Part shown: piece after piece, positions 14,875-22,974 of the stretch | How the letters are laid out: every line of letters begins with the position of its first letter | Position numbering within the stretch: position 1 is the stretch's first letter | From: Levilactobacillus bambusae | GTDB lineage: Bacteria > Bacillota > Bacilli > Lactobacillales > Lactobacillaceae | Length of the DNA: 55,063 nucleotides | Assembly (NCBI RefSeq): GCF_003124125.1 | Contig: NZ_QCXQ01000006.1 | Span: 1 to 55,063, forward strand | Reading direction: 5' to 3' | Made by a program: the position numbers and the translations under genes | The notes under the pieces: generated by a model | The model's input: the letters and a program-made list of their open reading frames with translations, nothing else | Told to the model about the DNA's origin: nothing | The model's database searches: none

Positions 14875-16092
14875 TTAATAAGCGCCGGTCGTTGACTGCT
14901 GGGTGTTCTGATTTGGTGAATAGGTGCCCGTTGCTGGTTGGTTCGTGGTGGAACCGGATTGATACTGACCACTGGTCGTATCCGATTCTCCCGTGGATGA
15001 TGAGGCGGAAGAATCGTCACCATACTGGCTCGTAATGGTTTTATCATCTAAGTCTAGGTCGCCACGGATGGAATTAGAAACTCGTTGAAGTTCCTTGATG
15101 GTCGCAATTTGGTAGGAGCTCCCATTAATGTAGGATTCAGAGCCCTGCAACGTTTGGGATTGCATGTGATGGCTGGCATCGCCATACTTAGTCCGAATCG
15201 AAATCATATCGTTAAAGGACATATCCGTTTTGAGGTTACCATCGAGGGACTTCAGGATGGTTTGAAGCCGGGTAATTGAGGAAATATTAATGGCCTTAAG
15301 AGCGAGCTGCTTAATGACCTGTCGTTGCCGTTTTTGCCGACCATAGTCCCCAAGGGGATCTTCATCCCGCATCCGAGAATAGTTTAACGCTTGCTGACCG
15401 TTTAGATGGGTTTTTTGACCCTTTTTGACGTTGACATCTTCGTATTTAAAGGTTAGGAGGGGGTTAACGTCGATTCCATCTACGGAATTGACCATTTTTT
15501 CAAGCCCACCCATATTGATAAGCACGAAGTAATCAATGGGAACCTTCAATAGGTTTTGAACGGTCTTCATGGTGCCGGATGCGCCCGCAATCGGGTAGGC
15601 GGCATTAATTTTTTCGTAGTCGTTGTCGGTTCCTGCAATCAGGACCCGGGTGTCCCGTGGGATACTAGTTAGGGTAACCTTTTCCTTTTGGGGATTAATG
15701 GTGGCAACGATAATGGTATCCGTCCGGGTTACAAAGTTTTTCCCTCGTCCTAGGGCGCCCCCATCGGTACCTAGTAGTAAGATATTGAAAGGCTTGCCAC
15801 TTTTAATGACGGCGGACACGTTCCGCGATGTGGAACCGGTTCCCTGATAGGTAGTGGAAAACGTGTTTTTTGCGGATTTATAAGACGAATAGGCGTACGA
15901 TAATCCACCAAAGCTAAGCACTAATAGCATCAAGACCACCGTCCAAACCATTGGGCGGTGGGGATGAACGTAGGTGGTGTCCGATTGTTTTTCGTGTGAA
16001 TGTGGCTGGGCGTGCCGTGCACTTCGACTTTCGTACACCGGTTGGAAATCTCTGGCTGGTTGTTTGGGGTCGTTCTTGTTATTATTACGCAT
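14875..16092 (-). CDS. LytR-CpsA-Psr (LCP) family cell-wall polymer ligase
   Basis: A 405-residue membrane-anchored protein. LCP enzymes transfer teichoic acid or other anionic polymers from undecaprenyl-pyrophosphate to peptidoglycan outside the membrane. A basic, His/Gln-rich cytosolic tail (residues 1-47) is followed by one transmembrane helix (about 49-70) and the LCP domain, with motifs LLGTDGG, RTDTIIV, SIPRDTRV and NYSRMRDEDPLGDYGRQKRQRQ carrying the conserved Arg/Asp residues. The last 60 residues are a low-complexity Ser/Thr/Gln/Gly tail, probably disordered and wall-spanning. It complements tagA functionally, but the two are not adjacent. Confidence 0.92.
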   Translation of the reverse strand: MRNNNKNDPKQPARDFQPVYESRSARHAQPHSHEKQSDTTYVHPHRPMVWTVVLMLLVLSFGGLSYAYSSYKSAKNTFSTTYQGTGSTSRNVSAVIKSGKPFNILLLGTDGGALGRGKNFVTRTDTIIVATINPQKEKVTLTSIPRDTRVLIAGTDNDYEKINAAYPIAGASGTMKTVQNLLKVPIDYFVLINMGGLEKMVNSVDGIDVNPLLTFKYEDVNVKKGQKTHLNGQQALNYSRMRDEDPLGDYGRQKRQRQVIKQLALKAINISSITRLQTILKSLDGNLKTDMSFNDMISIRTKYGDASHHMQSQTLQGSESYINGSSYQIATIKELQRVSNSIRGDLDLDDKTITSQYGDDSSASSSTGESDTTSGQYQSGSTTNQPATGTYSPNQNTQQSTTGAY

Positions 16093-16192
16093 AAAATTCC
16101 TCTATCCTCTAGGTTCTCAGTGCTTGAATAAATAAACTCATGACTAACGTCTCATCAAACGATGAGTTATCAATGGGTTGGCTAAATTGCCT

Positions 16193-16220
16193 TAATTATT
16201 TAATTAGAACATAATTTCAA
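16193..16220 (-). promoter_or_regulatory. Candidate LCP gene promoter
   Basis: On the minus strand TTGAAA (16220-16215) and TAATTA (16198-16193) with a 16-bp spacer. A CTCATC/GATGAG hairpin lies in the leader, around 16151-16166. Confidence 0.4.
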
Positions 16221-16306
16221 AAGCCAGTAAATCTGTTCATCAGGAATTTAAGCAAAATGAAAAATTCATTGGTCGATGCCGCCTAGGTTTTTAGTAAAAA
16301 AAATTG

Positions 16307-16315
16307 TGCTATAAT
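16307..16315 (+). promoter_or_regulatory. Extended -10 promoter of the EamA gene
   Basis: TGCTATAAT (box 16310-16315) in an A/T-rich stretch, 54 bp before the TTG start; the -35 region (TTTTTA) is weak. Confidence 0.55.
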
Positions 16316-16368
16316 AAAAATATTATATTTGATTAACTAATTTTTACTAGGGAGCTGAAAGTGAAGTT

Positions 16369-17403
16369 TTGAAAAAAACGATTATTTACATTATATTGTC
16401 AACGATTATGTTTAGCTCAATGGAAATTGCCTTAAAGATGGCTAACGGGGCGTTTAATCCTATTCAGCTCAATTTAATTCGATTTTGCATTGGGGGCATA
16501 GTTCTGCTGCCAATTGCCCGTCAGGCACTAAAAAGCGGTTCTCGAAGATTAACCTTAGCGGACTGGGGACTCTTTTTCATCACGGGTTTTGTTTGCGTCA
16601 TCGTCAGTATGACCCTCTACGAACTGGCGATTATGAACGATGAAGCGTCAACGGTGGCCGTTCTATTTAGCTGTAACCCAGTGTTTGCGCTCATCTTTTC
16701 GTACTTAATGCTACATGAGCGGCTGGGACGGGCCAACCTGATTGCTGTCGTGGTTTCCATAGTTGGTCTGGTGGTCATTGTTAATCCGGCCCACCTAACG
16801 AACCTGTTTGGGATGATGCTAGCGGTTTTGTCCGCACTGACCTTTGGCTTTTACAGTATTGTGTCCCGGTACGGTTCCTTGAAACGCCATCTAAGTGGTA
16901 CAGTTATGACGTGTTATACCTTCATTGCGGGCACCATTGAATTATTTTTATTGGTATTACTGACGCATGTATCAAGTATCGCTAACTGGATGTCGACTGT
17001 AAGCGGCCTGCGTGAGTTTGCCAATATTCCCGTCTTAAAAAACGTGTCCCTGCACTATTTTTGGCTGCTATTTTTTATCGGGGTCTGCGTTACCGGGGGC
17101 GGATTTGCCTTTTACTTCTTGGCCATGGAAACTGCGGGTGTTTCAGCAGCCTCACTGGTTTTCTTTATTAAACCGGCGTTAGCTCCCGTATTAGCGATGG
17201 CGGTTCTTGGGGAGAAAATCAGTTTAACAACAACGGTGGGAATCGTGATTATAGTACTTGGTTCGATCATTACCTTCATGGGGAACCGGGTTAAAACCAA
17301 GGAGTCACAATTGGCGACGCGAGAAGCCAAATCCATAACCATTCCGTCATCCGGGTTACAATCTCGCCAGATAAAGCACGGGAAAAATCAGGTGCATAAT
17401 TAG
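16369..17403 (+). CDS. EamA/DMT family transporter
   Basis: A 344-residue inner-membrane protein with ten predicted transmembrane helices in two EamA repeats (about residues 4-135 and 150-300), of the drug/metabolite transporter superfamily. Members export amino acids, nucleotides or other small molecules; no substrate can be assigned. The hydrophilic C-terminal 45 residues are basic. The start is TTG with an unusual context: the only good Shine-Dalgarno (GGGAG, 16350-16353) is spaced for a GTG at 16361 that opens a three-codon frame ending in TGA at 16370-16372, overlapping the TTG. The first helix begins immediately after the TTG, so the start is probably right. Confidence 0.85.
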   Translation: MKKTIIYIILSTIMFSSMEIALKMANGAFNPIQLNLIRFCIGGIVLLPIARQALKSGSRRLTLADWGLFFITGFVCVIVSMTLYELAIMNDEASTVAVLFSCNPVFALIFSYLMLHERLGRANLIAVVVSIVGLVVIVNPAHLTNLFGMMLAVLSALTFGFYSIVSRYGSLKRHLSGTVMTCYTFIAGTIELFLLVLLTHVSSIANWMSTVSGLREFANIPVLKNVSLHYFWLLFFIGVCVTGGGFAFYFLAMETAGVSAASLVFFIKPALAPVLAMAVLGEKISLTTTVGIVIIVLGSIITFMGNRVKTKESQLATREAKSITIPSSGLQSRQIKHGKNQVHN

Positions 17404-17435
17404 TGTCTCAGGTTGGGATTTTTCGGGCCCGCAAA

Positions 17436-17494
17436 GGAGATCGTTGCAAACTTCGATTAATCTTAATTGGGGTGAGCCACGATCTCCATTTTTG
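17436..17494 (+). terminator. Terminator after the EamA gene
   Basis: GGAGATCGT (17436-17444) pairs with ACGATCTCC (17479-17487) around a 34-base loop, followed by ATTTTTG. Confidence 0.65.
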
Positions 17495-17513
17495 TTTCGA
17501 TGGGATTAAATAG

Positions 17514-17522
17514 TGGTATGAT
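17514..17522 (+). promoter_or_regulatory. Extended -10 promoter of the phosphoglycerate mutase gene
   Basis: TGGTATGAT (box 17517-17522), with TTTCGA 16 bp upstream as a weak -35. An in-frame ATG at 17525 is too close to this box to be translated. Confidence 0.55.
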
Positions 17523-17554
17523 AAATGCAATTAAACGGAACGGGGTGGTTCAGC

Positions 17555-18229
17555 ATGGTCAATCTAGTGATTTTACGGCACGGAGAAAGTGAAGCCAACC
17601 GAGATAATATTTTTACGGGTTGGAGTGACGTCCCCCTAACGGACCGGGGAGTTTATCAAGCTCATCAGGCCGGCAAAAAAATTGCTCAAACCAACCTCCA
17701 ATTTACCCACGTTCATACGTCGATGCTGCAGCGGGCCATAAAAACAGCGGATATTGTATTAGGCGAATGCCACCAGGATTGGCTGCCGCAGACTAAGTCG
17801 TGGCGGTTAAATGAGCGCCACTATGGTGCACTCCGGGGGCAGAATAAAGCGGCCGTTAAACAACAGGTGGGGGAAGCCCAAGTGCAAGAATGGCGCCGAA
17901 GCTTTAAAACGGTGCCACCGCTTTTAACGTGTTTGAGGCAGGATCGGCGGTATGATTCGTTTGGTCCGCATATTGAACCGCGAGGGGAAAGCCTGGAAAT
18001 GGCTTATGACCGGTTGATGCCGTACTGGACCGATTGCGTGGCACCCCGGTTATTGGATGGTCATAATCAACTGATAGTGGCGCATGGGAGTACACTTCGA
18101 GCTTTAATTAAGTTCTTAGACGGGGTAAGTGACGCCAACATCAGCCAGGTCGAGGTGGCAAATGGAGTACCAATCTGCTATACCTTTGATGAACACTTAA
18201 CCGTTGTCAAGAAAACTAAAATTCAATAA
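17555..18229 (+). CDS. gpmA: 2,3-bisphosphoglycerate-dependent phosphoglycerate mutase-like protein
   Basis: A 224-residue histidine-phosphatase-superfamily enzyme. The catalytic RHGE is at residues 8-11 with His9 as the phosphohistidine. The dPGM-specific block [13 protein letters not shown] and a second catalytic His in VAHGSTLR are intact. It interconverts 3- and 2-phosphoglycerate in glycolysis. Relative to the dPGM pattern I know, sequence between residues 90 and 150 is divergent and the protein is slightly short, so it may be a paralogue rather than the main glycolytic enzyme. ATG 17555 follows CGGGGTGG. Single gene with its own promoter. Confidence 0.82.
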   Translation: MVNLVILRHGESEANRDNIFTGWSDVPLTDRGVYQAHQAGKKIAQTNLQFTHVHTSMLQRAIKTADIVLGECHQDWLPQTKSWRLNERHYGALRGQNKAAVKQQVGEAQVQEWRRSFKTVPPLLTCLRQDRRYDSFGPHIEPRGESLEMAYDRLMPYWTDCVAPRLLDGHNQLIVAHGSTLRALIKFLDGVSDANISQVEVANGVPICYTFDEHLTVVKKTKIQ

Positions 18230-18324
18230 AGCGTTAAGAATGAAAGCAAATGTTTCGGTTCGAAAAAATTTCATTGTATAATCAAGCTAGTAGTAAAATC
18301 CAGAATGAATTGGGGATCAGGACG

Positions 18325-19584
18325 GTGAAAGAAAAAAAAGGACGAATGCATTGGCGGGGACTAGTGGGCGTGGGAATTATGGCGCTTAGTATTTTAGGAG
18401 TAGCGGGATGTTCTACCCAGTCCCACCAGTCACCGGTTCAACAAACGAAATCGGCCATTAAGGAACAGGCCGAACAGGTCAAGGTCAATCAGTCCACCGA
18501 CGATAAACTTGAGGTGCTAGCCAAGAATAGCCAGGCTAAGCTGAAGAAGACAAAAAGCAAGTATAACGATGAGGTGACGGGGAAGTCAGCACCTAATATG
18601 ACGGCCAAACTTAACCGGGCCCTCAACCGAAAACATTTTGTGGGTACCGCCTTGGTGGTAAAGAACAATAAAGTAGTTTTCCAAAAGGGTTACGGCTACG
18701 CTGACTACGGCTTAAAACGTAAAAATACGGCAAAGTCGTTATATCAAATCAACTCAGTCCAGAAGTCCTTGACGGCGATTTTAGTGATGAAGGCGGAACA
18801 GAAGGGGCTTTTGTCGCTGGATGACAAGTTGAATAAGTATTACCCTCAACTAAAAAATTCGGATCAGGTCACCCTAAGGCAAATGCTGGACATGCATTCT
18901 GGAATTACTGGAACGGTGAGTTCATCTAAGGCCCTCACCGAGGATCAAATGGTGAACTACGGGGTTAAGAACGCCACGGTTGATACTAAGCGAATTGGGC
19001 AGTGGTCGTATGCTCCCATCAACTATTTAATTTTGTCGGGAATTCTGACTAAGGTTACCCATCAGTCGTACTATAAGTTGTATTACAACACCTTAATTAA
19101 CCCGTTAAAGCTCCATTACTCTGGTTTTATGGAACTCGATAATGAACAGAAAACGGGAACTAAGGGCTATGGGGGACCTTTAATCCGGGACTACCAGAAT
19201 CCTAATACGGAGTCACCAGCGACCCTGGATAGTTTACTTGGCACGGGAAATGCTTACATGTCCGATGGTGATCTATACCAAGCCGAACGGGCAGTGGTTA
19301 CTAACCAGATTGTTTCTCAGGATGCCGCAAACAACTTGCATGGAGTTGGAACTGACATTAACTATGCGGGCGGCCTTTATCGGATGAAGGATAACTCCGG
19401 GTACTATTCCCACGGGGTCGGTAACTATTATGAATCTACGGTTGCAATTTCACCCGATGGGAAAGATGCAGTCGTGTTGATGTCGAATTACTTTGAAAAA
19501 CGGATTATGGATCCTGTCTGGTCGACCGAACAAACGGCGATTGATACCTATAAGGAAATTCACGAACAAAGTACACTTAACTAG
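18325..19584 (+). CDS. Serine hydrolase lipoprotein (beta-lactamase/class C PBP family)
   Basis: A 419-residue exported protein. A basic n-region, hydrophobic stretch and lipobox VAGC (Cys29) predict membrane lipidation. A charged helical linker (about 30-95) precedes a class C beta-lactamase/PBP4*-like domain. The SxxK motif is SVQK (144-147). The second motif, usually YxN, reads YAP in YAPINYLILSG, so the conserved Asn is absent. SHGVG near the C-terminus replaces the usual HxG block. Such proteins may be D-Ala peptidases, esterases or inactive. GTG 18325 is chosen (GGGGATCAGGA upstream); ATG 18346 is an alternative with a shorter n-region. Confidence 0.85.
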   Translation: MKEKKGRMHWRGLVGVGIMALSILGVAGCSTQSHQSPVQQTKSAIKEQAEQVKVNQSTDDKLEVLAKNSQAKLKKTKSKYNDEVTGKSAPNMTAKLNRALNRKHFVGTALVVKNNKVVFQKGYGYADYGLKRKNTAKSLYQINSVQKSLTAILVMKAEQKGLLSLDDKLNKYYPQLKNSDQVTLRQMLDMHSGITGTVSSSKALTEDQMVNYGVKNATVDTKRIGQWSYAPINYLILSGILTKVTHQSYYKLYYNTLINPLKLHYSGFMELDNEQKTGTKGYGGPLIRDYQNPNTESPATLDSLLGTGNAYMSDGDLYQAERAVVTNQIVSQDAANNLHGVGTDINYAGGLYRMKDNSGYYSHGVGNYYESTVAISPDGKDAVVLMSNYFEKRIMDPVWSTEQTAIDTYKEIHEQSTLN

Positions 19585-19590
19585 GCGTTA

Positions 19591-19647
19591 AAAAAGGATC
19601 ACGACTAATTCGATGGGCATATCGAATTGGTCGTGATCCTTTTTAAC
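19591..19647. terminator. Long bidirectional terminator
   Basis: A 24-bp nearly perfect stem (19591-19614 with 19621-19644; one G-U pair) with loop GGGCAT. The outer A5/T5 ends supply T-tracts in both directions, serving the lipoprotein gene and, on the minus strand, pepC. Confidence 0.9.
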
Positions 19648-19714
19648 GAGCTAAATTTCAAGCGCAATTTCGTGGGTGGCCTTAGATTTAACGGATTTAC
19701 TTCTAGGTGGTGAT

Positions 19715-21055
19715 TTAGGCCAAGGCGCCCATTGGATCCCATGGTGCTAAGACAGTTGGTTGTTCAGTTTCCTGAATTTTACGAATGTCTTCGGGAAGGA
19801 ATTTTTTGTTAACCACAATTTGGTAACAGTATTGATCCAACCAGGCGTCACTCATGACGAAAAAGCCTTTGGTTCCGACCTTTTCACCCCAACTGTTTTC
19901 AACCTTCCACTTAGTCGGCTGATCATCGATCAGATCAACCCCGGTTAAAACCATTGCGTGGGTCATCAGGCTTTGGCCGTAGTCCAGCTGTTGGGCTTTG
20001 CTAAGTGAAAAATCGATGTCAAACAGGTCATCTGGGTTGTAGTAATCGAGGTCCATAATTCCCTTTTGTCGTTCGGATTCCTTACCAACGTCACAGCCAA
20101 ACCAGACGGATTCACCCGCCTTGAGTTGCGCAATGGCTGCCTTTTTGAAGTCTGAAATTGCGAGGTTGAGGTGCTTAACTTCACGTCCCCCAACGACGTT
20201 ACCAAGCATTTCAACCGTATAAGTATGGTTGTATGGTTTGTCAGCAGTTGGCGCGTTAATAATTGAAACGTATTCGCTCAGATCCCAGCCGATGTATTTT
20301 TGGTAGAAGCTTTGCGGGGTTAAGTTTTGGTCGAGGTGGTAATTTTTATCGGCGTCCCGGTACTCAAAGTCAAATTCGGTAACGGGTTCTCCGAGGGTAT
20401 AGGCGAGCAGACGGTAAATTTCGTTTAACATTTGATCCTTGGCGGCCGAAAGATCGGTGTCAGAGGAACCCTGGCTCACTAATTCGCGGAGGGCAGTCGC
20501 GTCCTTACGCAACTTGCGGTTTAATAGATCATTTAACTCGCTGGATTTATTGCTATTGTAGGTCTCGGGCATGACTGAGGCCGGCACGACACCGTACTTG
20601 GCAACAATTGCGCAGAGCATATCCCATTGACCACCGTCCTGTTGTGGAGTGGTCATCAAAAAGTTGACCTTACGATCGGTCAACGGGAGGTTAGCCGTTT
20701 TAATGACGTTTTCGTAGAAGTAATTTGATTTTTCAAACTTATCCCAGAAGTATTCGTAGTTTTGGGATAGTTCAAAGTCCTTAAGATCAAACAGGTTGGC
20801 CATGTGGTGCCGCATGGTGTTTAAGGCGGCAAACATCCAGCAGCGGCCACTTTGCTTTTGGTTGGCGACCTTTCCCGTATCGAGGTCAATTGAAAAAACG
20901 GGGTCCATGTTCGCTTCGGAGGAGAAGTCAGCGCTCGTTGCTAAAATGCCCTGGTGGGTAACTGCCCGTTCAAGGACCTTTGACTGTGGCTTGTTCGTTA
21001 GGTTTTGTTGGTAAGATGCAATTTGATCCTGATTAATTGCGTTACTCAATATCAT
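19715..21055 (-). CDS. pepC: Aminopeptidase C (bleomycin hydrolase family)
   Basis: A 446-residue cytosolic cysteine aminopeptidase of family C1B that removes N-terminal residues from peptides. Catalytic residues are visible: Cys in NQKQSGRCWMF (about residue 72), His in LMTHAMVLTGV, and Asn in KVENSWGEK. Length equals known lactobacillar PepC. The C-terminus ends in WDPMGALA; family members use the C-terminal residues to restrict activity to an aminopeptidase. ATG 21055 is chosen over GTG 21058 because the AAAGGGA Shine-Dalgarno is only two bases from the GTG. A -10 TACAAT lies on the minus strand at 21081-21076 and a CodY-box-like sequence further upstream. Works with DtpT-type peptide uptake. 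Confidence 0.96.
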   Translation of the reverse strand: MILSNAINQDQIASYQQNLTNKPQSKVLERAVTHQGILATSADFSSEANMDPVFSIDLDTGKVANQKQSGRCWMFAALNTMRHHMANLFDLKDFELSQNYEYFWDKFEKSNYFYENVIKTANLPLTDRKVNFLMTTPQQDGGQWDMLCAIVAKYGVVPASVMPETYNSNKSSELNDLLNRKLRKDATALRELVSQGSSDTDLSAAKDQMLNEIYRLLAYTLGEPVTEFDFEYRDADKNYHLDQNLTPQSFYQKYIGWDLSEYVSIINAPTADKPYNHTYTVEMLGNVVGGREVKHLNLAISDFKKAAIAQLKAGESVWFGCDVGKESERQKGIMDLDYYNPDDLFDIDFSLSKAQQLDYGQSLMTHAMVLTGVDLIDDQPTKWKVENSWGEKVGTKGFFVMSDAWLDQYCYQIVVNKKFLPEDIRKIQETEQPTVLAPWDPMGALA

Positions 21056-21105
21056 CACGCTCCCTTTGAAGGTTTATTGTACGCTATTTTAAAAGATTTG
21101 TGATA

Positions 21106-21130
21106 AGAAAATGATAATTTTCTCATAAAT
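21106..21130 (-). promoter_or_regulatory. CodY-box-like palindrome upstream of pepC
   Basis: Bases 21116-21130 match the CodY consensus AATTTTCWGAAAATT at 12 of 15 positions, overlapping an AGAAAAT/ATTTTCT inverted repeat at 21106-21123. It lies about 35-50 bp upstream of the pepC -10 box. Confidence 0.35.
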
Positions 21131-21155
21131 ATAAAATGGGTGCTTGAACCTAAAA

Positions 21156-21193
21156 AGGTCAAGTGACTCAAGTAGGCTTGAGTCACTCAACCT
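21156..21193 (-). terminator. rpiA terminator
   Basis: Read on the minus strand, AGGTTGAGTGACTCAAG pairs with CTTGAGTCACTTGACCT (two mismatches), followed by TTTTTAGG. Confidence 0.85.
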
Positions 21194-21210
21194 TTAGTCG
21201 GATGGGTTAA

Positions 21211-21894
21211 TTAATCACGGGCACGTAAAACTTCGGGTCCGTCTGACCGACCGACAATAACGGTGTTGACCATGTCCAAGAAGAGGCCATGCTCAACGAC
21301 ACCAACAATGCCATCAAGTTGAGCTGCTAACTCATGGGGGTGATCAATTTCGTTAAGGTGCAGGTCGATGACGTAGTTTTCGGAATCGGTCATCACGTGG
21401 CCGGTTTCAGTCATCCGGAAGGTTGGGTGTAAGCCCATGTCGGTTAACTTTTTCAAAACGTGGGTGGAACCGAACGGAATGACCTCTAAGGGCAGGGGGA
21501 ACTGACCTAACTTATGGACCATCTTGCTTTCGTCAACAATCCACATGTTCTTAGTGGAGTTGATGGCAACGATTTTTTCCCAGAGGTGAGCTGCACCGCC
21601 ACCCTTAATACCCTGGAAGTTGTCATCAATTTCATCGGCACCGTCGATGGTGAGATCTAAATGGTCAACGTCATCTAGGTTTCGAACGGTAATCCCTAGT
21701 TCAGCTGCCTGCTGGGCCGTTCTTTCGGAGGTTGCCACGCAGACGAGGTTCAGGTGTTCATTTGCAACCCGCTCACCAAGGGCGTCCACCATGTAACGAA
21801 CGGTACTTCCCGTTCCAAGGCCGAGGTACATTCCATCTTCAACAAATTTAACGGCTTCACGGCCGACTTGTTCCTTTAACTGATCTTGATTCAT
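21211..21894 (-). CDS. rpiA: Ribose-5-phosphate isomerase A
   Basis: A 227-residue cytosolic enzyme interconverting ribose-5-phosphate and ribulose-5-phosphate in the pentose phosphate or phosphoketolase pathway. Motifs: [10 protein letters not shown] (about 21-30), TIDGADEID (about 80-88) with the catalytic-site Asp residues, [12 protein letters not shown] (with the conserved Lys of the KGGG loop), and a C-terminal [12 protein letters not shown]. Length is standard. The start overlaps the stop of the upstream GNAT-like gene by four bases (ATGA), so the two are translationally coupled. Confidence 0.96.
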   Translation of the reverse strand: MNQDQLKEQVGREAVKFVEDGMYLGLGTGSTVRYMVDALGERVANEHLNLVCVATSERTAQQAAELGITVRNLDDVDHLDLTIDGADEIDDNFQGIKGGGAAHLWEKIVAINSTKNMWIVDESKMVHKLGQFPLPLEVIPFGSTHVLKKLTDMGLHPTFRMTETGHVMTDSENYVIDLHLNEIDHPHELAAQLDGIVGVVEHGLFLDMVNTVIVGRSDGPEVLRARD

Positions 21895-22205
21895 TTGCTT
21901 ACTCCTTCTTTTCCACTCTTAGTGAGGGCAGCGGGGGACCAAAGATCGACCGGCGACTCTGGGTGCTTGGCTAAGAACCGCTTGGTGTAGGGATCCAACA
22001 CCTTAAGCTGGATATGGTGCTGGTTAGCTTGCAAAACCAGGTGGTTAATCAACCGGTCTGACAGATCAAGGGACTGGCCGGGACGCACAAAGGTGTGTTC
22101 AATCACCCAAACCCGATCTGACAGGGGGATGTAGGTGATTTCCGCGGCCAGGTCCCCCGTCTCGGTGGTGATATAATCCCGGTTGTGATCCTCTATAATT
22201 GTCAT
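21891..22205 (-). CDS. Small GNAT-fold acetyltransferase (YjdJ/COG2388-like)
   Basis: A 104-residue protein resembling the short single-domain GNAT family (COG2388 type): [42 protein letters not shown] aligns with the conserved 'I.HT.V....G.G.....' strand-helix core, where the acetyl-CoA phosphate would bind. The usual GxGxA loop is changed to GQSLD, so cofactor binding is uncertain. The following [14 protein letters not shown] resembles the C-P-Y-..-..HPE segment of the family, with the Cys absent. It is the first gene of an ATGA-coupled pair with rpiA. Substrate unknown. Confidence 0.7.
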   Translation of the reverse strand: MTIIEDHNRDYITTETGDLAAEITYIPLSDRVWVIEHTFVRPGQSLDLSDRLINHLVLQANQHHIQLKVLDPYTKRFLAKHPESPVDLWSPAALTKSGKEGVSK

Positions 22206-22210
22206 AAATT

Positions 22211-22250
22211 ATCCCTCGCTTTTATCACTATCCCCTTTAGTGTGAGGGAT
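22211..22250. promoter_or_regulatory. Inverted repeat in the divergent rpiA/dut promoter region
   Basis: ATCCCTC (22211-22217) pairs with GAGGGAT (22244-22250), and CACTA (22226-22230) with TAGTG (22238-22242). The repeat spans the -10 box and start region of the minus-strand promoter; it could be an operator or a 5' leader hairpin. Confidence 0.45.
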
Positions 22251-22267
22251 TAATTCAGGCTTGTCAA
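22239..22267 (-). promoter_or_regulatory. Promoter of the GNAT-rpiA unit
   Basis: On the minus strand, perfect -35 TTGACA (22267-22262) and -10 CACACT (22244-22239) with a 17-bp spacer. Confidence 0.55.
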
Positions 22268-22283
22268 CCGTGGAAGGGGAATA

Positions 22284-22292
22284 TGATATGAT
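22284..22292 (+). promoter_or_regulatory. Extended -10 promoter of dut
   Basis: TGATATGAT (box 22287-22292), 47 bp upstream of the dut ATG; a TTGTCA at 22261-22266 is 20 bp away, slightly too far for an ideal -35. Confidence 0.5.
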
Positions 22293-22338
22293 AGGCCTTA
22301 GCAGAAAAACAGCTGGATAATCTTAAGGAGTGAATAGG

Positions 22339-22884
22339 ATGAAAAAACGGGGATTCGAAGTCGTTTCTAAGTATGCGGATCAACAATTAACCTTACCCTA
22401 CCGGAGTACGAAGCAGGCGGCTGGGTATGACTTTGAGTGTGCGACCGATACTGTGGTCCCATCAATTTGGAAGTTAGGCTTTTTACGGGCGCTGCACCTG
22501 ATTCGCCACCAGAAACCACTTGACGGCGACAAACTTAAAAGTGCTCAGGCGGATTTGAAACCCCGCCTCGTTTCAACGGGGATAAAGGCTTACATGCAGC
22601 CGGATGAGGTGCTGCTGTTAGTCAATCGGTCAAGTGGGCCGCTTAAGCATAGCCTAGTGCTGCCAAACGGCATCGGAGTAATCGACGCCGACTATTATAA
22701 TAATGCAGCTAATGAGGGTGAGATTTTCATCCAATTGATGAACTTTGGCCTCACGGACCGGGTCATTAAAAAGGGCACGCGAATTGGCCAGGGAATCTTC
22801 ATGCCTTACCTTAGTGCAGATGCCGAAAGGATGCCGCAAGCCGTTCGCAGCGGCGGATTTGGGTCATCCGATAAGAAGTCCTAA
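22339..22884 (+). CDS. dut: dUTP diphosphatase (trimeric type)
   Basis: A 181-residue dUTPase hydrolysing dUTP to dUMP and pyrophosphate, protecting DNA from uracil. The five family motifs appear in order: AAGYDF (about 28-33), NRSSG, NGIGVIDADYYNN (catalytic Asp), GTRIGQGIF, and the C-terminal SGGFGSS that closes over the active site. About 30 extra residues lie between motifs 1 and 2 (WKLGFLRALHLIRHQKPLDGDKL...), making it longer than the usual 145-155 residues. ATG 22339 has AGGAG eight bases upstream; an in-frame GTG at 22330 overlaps the Shine-Dalgarno. radA follows 90 bp downstream. Confidence 0.92.
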   Translation: MKKRGFEVVSKYADQQLTLPYRSTKQAAGYDFECATDTVVPSIWKLGFLRALHLIRHQKPLDGDKLKSAQADLKPRLVSTGIKAYMQPDEVLLLVNRSSGPLKHSLVLPNGIGVIDADYYNNAANEGEIFIQLMNFGLTDRVIKKGTRIGQGIFMPYLSADAERMPQAVRSGGFGSSDKKS

Positions 22885-22974
22885 AGGCCTGATAAGTCAC
22901 TAAGGAAACGGGCCCGGCTATGCTAAAATAAGGCGTATTGAGTATCAGTTAGAAACAGTTTGGGAGGTTACTCA

